Under the pieces are notes generated by a model. That model did not search any database, was not told the origin of the DNA, and saw only the letters and a program-made list of their open reading frames with translations. A stretch of 55,427 nt of DNA from Branchiostoma floridae (Eukaryota > Chordata > Leptocardii > Amphioxiformes > Branchiostomatidae): NCBI RefSeq assembly GCF_000003815.2, contig NC_049991.1, forward strand, positions 8,539,013-8,594,439, given 5' to 3'. A program made the translations under genes and the position numbers. Positions 54,679 to 55,427 of the stretch are shown here, piece after piece. How positions within the stretch are numbered: the first letter of the stretch is position 1; the number at the start of each line of letters is the position of its first letter.

Positions 54679-55387
54679 TTACAGAATGTTGTGTAATTCA
54701 TCACCTTGCTCCTTCAGTACAACTTGAATTGCCTGGGCGACCTGGGCATTTGTTTTCTGTGTCACCACCTGTACCTGCTCCCCAAGGGCTGCAAGACAAA
54801 TTCAACTCATTGAAAACTAAGCACAACATTCATCATGCATAGTACATAGTCTTTCAAAAGGCCAACATTTACTTTAACATAAAATATAACAAAACAAGAA
54901 TAGGTTTGAACACGGACATCAGAGTCAGACCCCCATGTATTGTTTGATACCAAAAAATTTAAATTATAGGATTGTTTCTGAATCAATGACTAACAAAACT
55001 TATTATACAACTGGATGCAATGCAGTCACTGACTTCTAAACGTGGGCCTCTCCTGTGCATCCTGATCCCAACAGTTCTCCATCAGATGGACGAAGAAAGA
55101 AAGCTCATTGGGGCCTTCTGTTGGGATCTGCCTCTTGTCAGGACGTTCTCCTTTCATGACACGTTCCCTGATGACTCCACCAATGCCGATCTCTGTAAAA
55201 ACATTCACAAGATCATAGTATACAGACGTCAATGAAGAAATATAAACTTTAATGTACAGTCAACATTTTAATGTGAAACAACATCGTACCAAAATAGAAA
55301 GAACACTGCATTGTGCATGAGAATACTCTAAGCCACTGACCTCGATATGGCTTTTTTCCTGGTATACTTCCCAATGAAGATCCAAAG
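54679..55387 (-). CDS. second RIP-like kinase, C-terminal exons (partial)
   Basis: Minus-strand exons 55341-55387, 55034-55192 and 54679-54788 join in phase. They read (S)FGSSLGSIPGKKPYR, then EIGIGGVIRERVMKGERPDK, FFVHLMENCWDQDAQERPTF and a tail LGEQVQVVTQKTNAQVAQAI to a stop at 54679-54681. The CW...RP motif ends a kinase C-lobe, and CWDQD...RP is typical of RIP kinases. The upstream part with the ATP site and catalytic loop lies beyond the window. Exon lengths (47, 159) and phases mirror those of the first kinase (50, 153), indicating a shared ancestor. As in the first kinase, the protein ends soon after the kinase domain with no CARD or death domain. Confidence 0.8.
55034..55192 (-). CDS. 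second kinase, C-lobe exon
   Basis: 159 nt between TTTTTACAG and GTCAGT, entering in phase 1. It carries GERPDKRQIP and LMENCWDQDAQERPTF, the kinase subdomain XI signature. Confidence 0.88.
55341..55387 (-). CDS. second kinase, subdomain IX exon
   Basis: 47 nt between CTTTCAG and GTCAGT. The spliced frame reads FGSSLGSIPGKKPYR. The FG and KKPY ends fit a kinase, but the usual LWE centre is absent. TGGGAAGTATAC (WEVY) is present in another frame of the same bases. Confidence 0.7.
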
Positions 55388-55427
55388 CTGAAAGAAAAAA
55401 AGCACAACATTGGACATACTTGCAACT

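Overview
The window is animal genomic DNA from a scaffold with seven runs of N (five of exactly 100, the usual placeholder for unknown size). Genes are split into many short exons with GT-AG introns. Non-LTR retrotransposon fragments and dozens of short inverted-repeat elements fill the non-coding space. Protein similarity recalled from vertebrate orthologues (TMF1, ARL6IP1, RIPK2) together with the repeat style suggests an invertebrate chordate, most likely amphioxus (Branchiostoma). The species call is inference; the exon models are read from the sequence and checked by splice phase.

Layout. (1) 1-19598, plus strand: a RIPK2-like protein kinase in ten phase-consistent exons, with a Pro/Gln-rich N-terminal exon and no CARD. 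(2) 5715-6470 and 18100-19105: two halves of one CR1-like LINE in the last long intron of that kinase. (3) 6571-17999: contigs lying between the two LINE halves. They carry a 132-bp tandem repeat, a second LINE (8196-9870), an ARL6IP1 orthologue on the minus strand (13376-15166) and a 51-bp minisatellite. Bases 6470 and 18100 abut to recreate the reverse-transcriptase YADD box exactly, so this block may be mis-scaffolded. (4) 19599-24886: convergent 3' ends and repeats. (5) 24887-39856, minus strand: a nearly complete TMF1 golgin gene, 23 visible exons, with one internal exon probably lost in a gap. Its promoter holds a CRE and two YY1-like sites. (6) 40181-40282: an intron-containing tRNA-Ile(UAU). 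(7) 40283-46608: repeat-rich DNA with a 632-bp foldback element, a decayed LINE and a duplicated promoter-like segment. (8) 46609-51916, plus strand: a four-exon death-domain protein with a coiled coil, an acidic tail and a DSGxxS phosphodegron. (9) 54679-55387, minus strand: the C-terminal exons of a second RIP-like kinase whose intron positions and phases match the first kinase.

Two RIP-like kinases and a death-domain protein within 55 kb suggest a local innate-immunity or cell-death gene cluster interleaved with housekeeping genes for membrane traffic (TMF1) and, if its placement is right, ER shaping (ARL6IP1). That the three signalling proteins act together is inference from their domains and proximity only.
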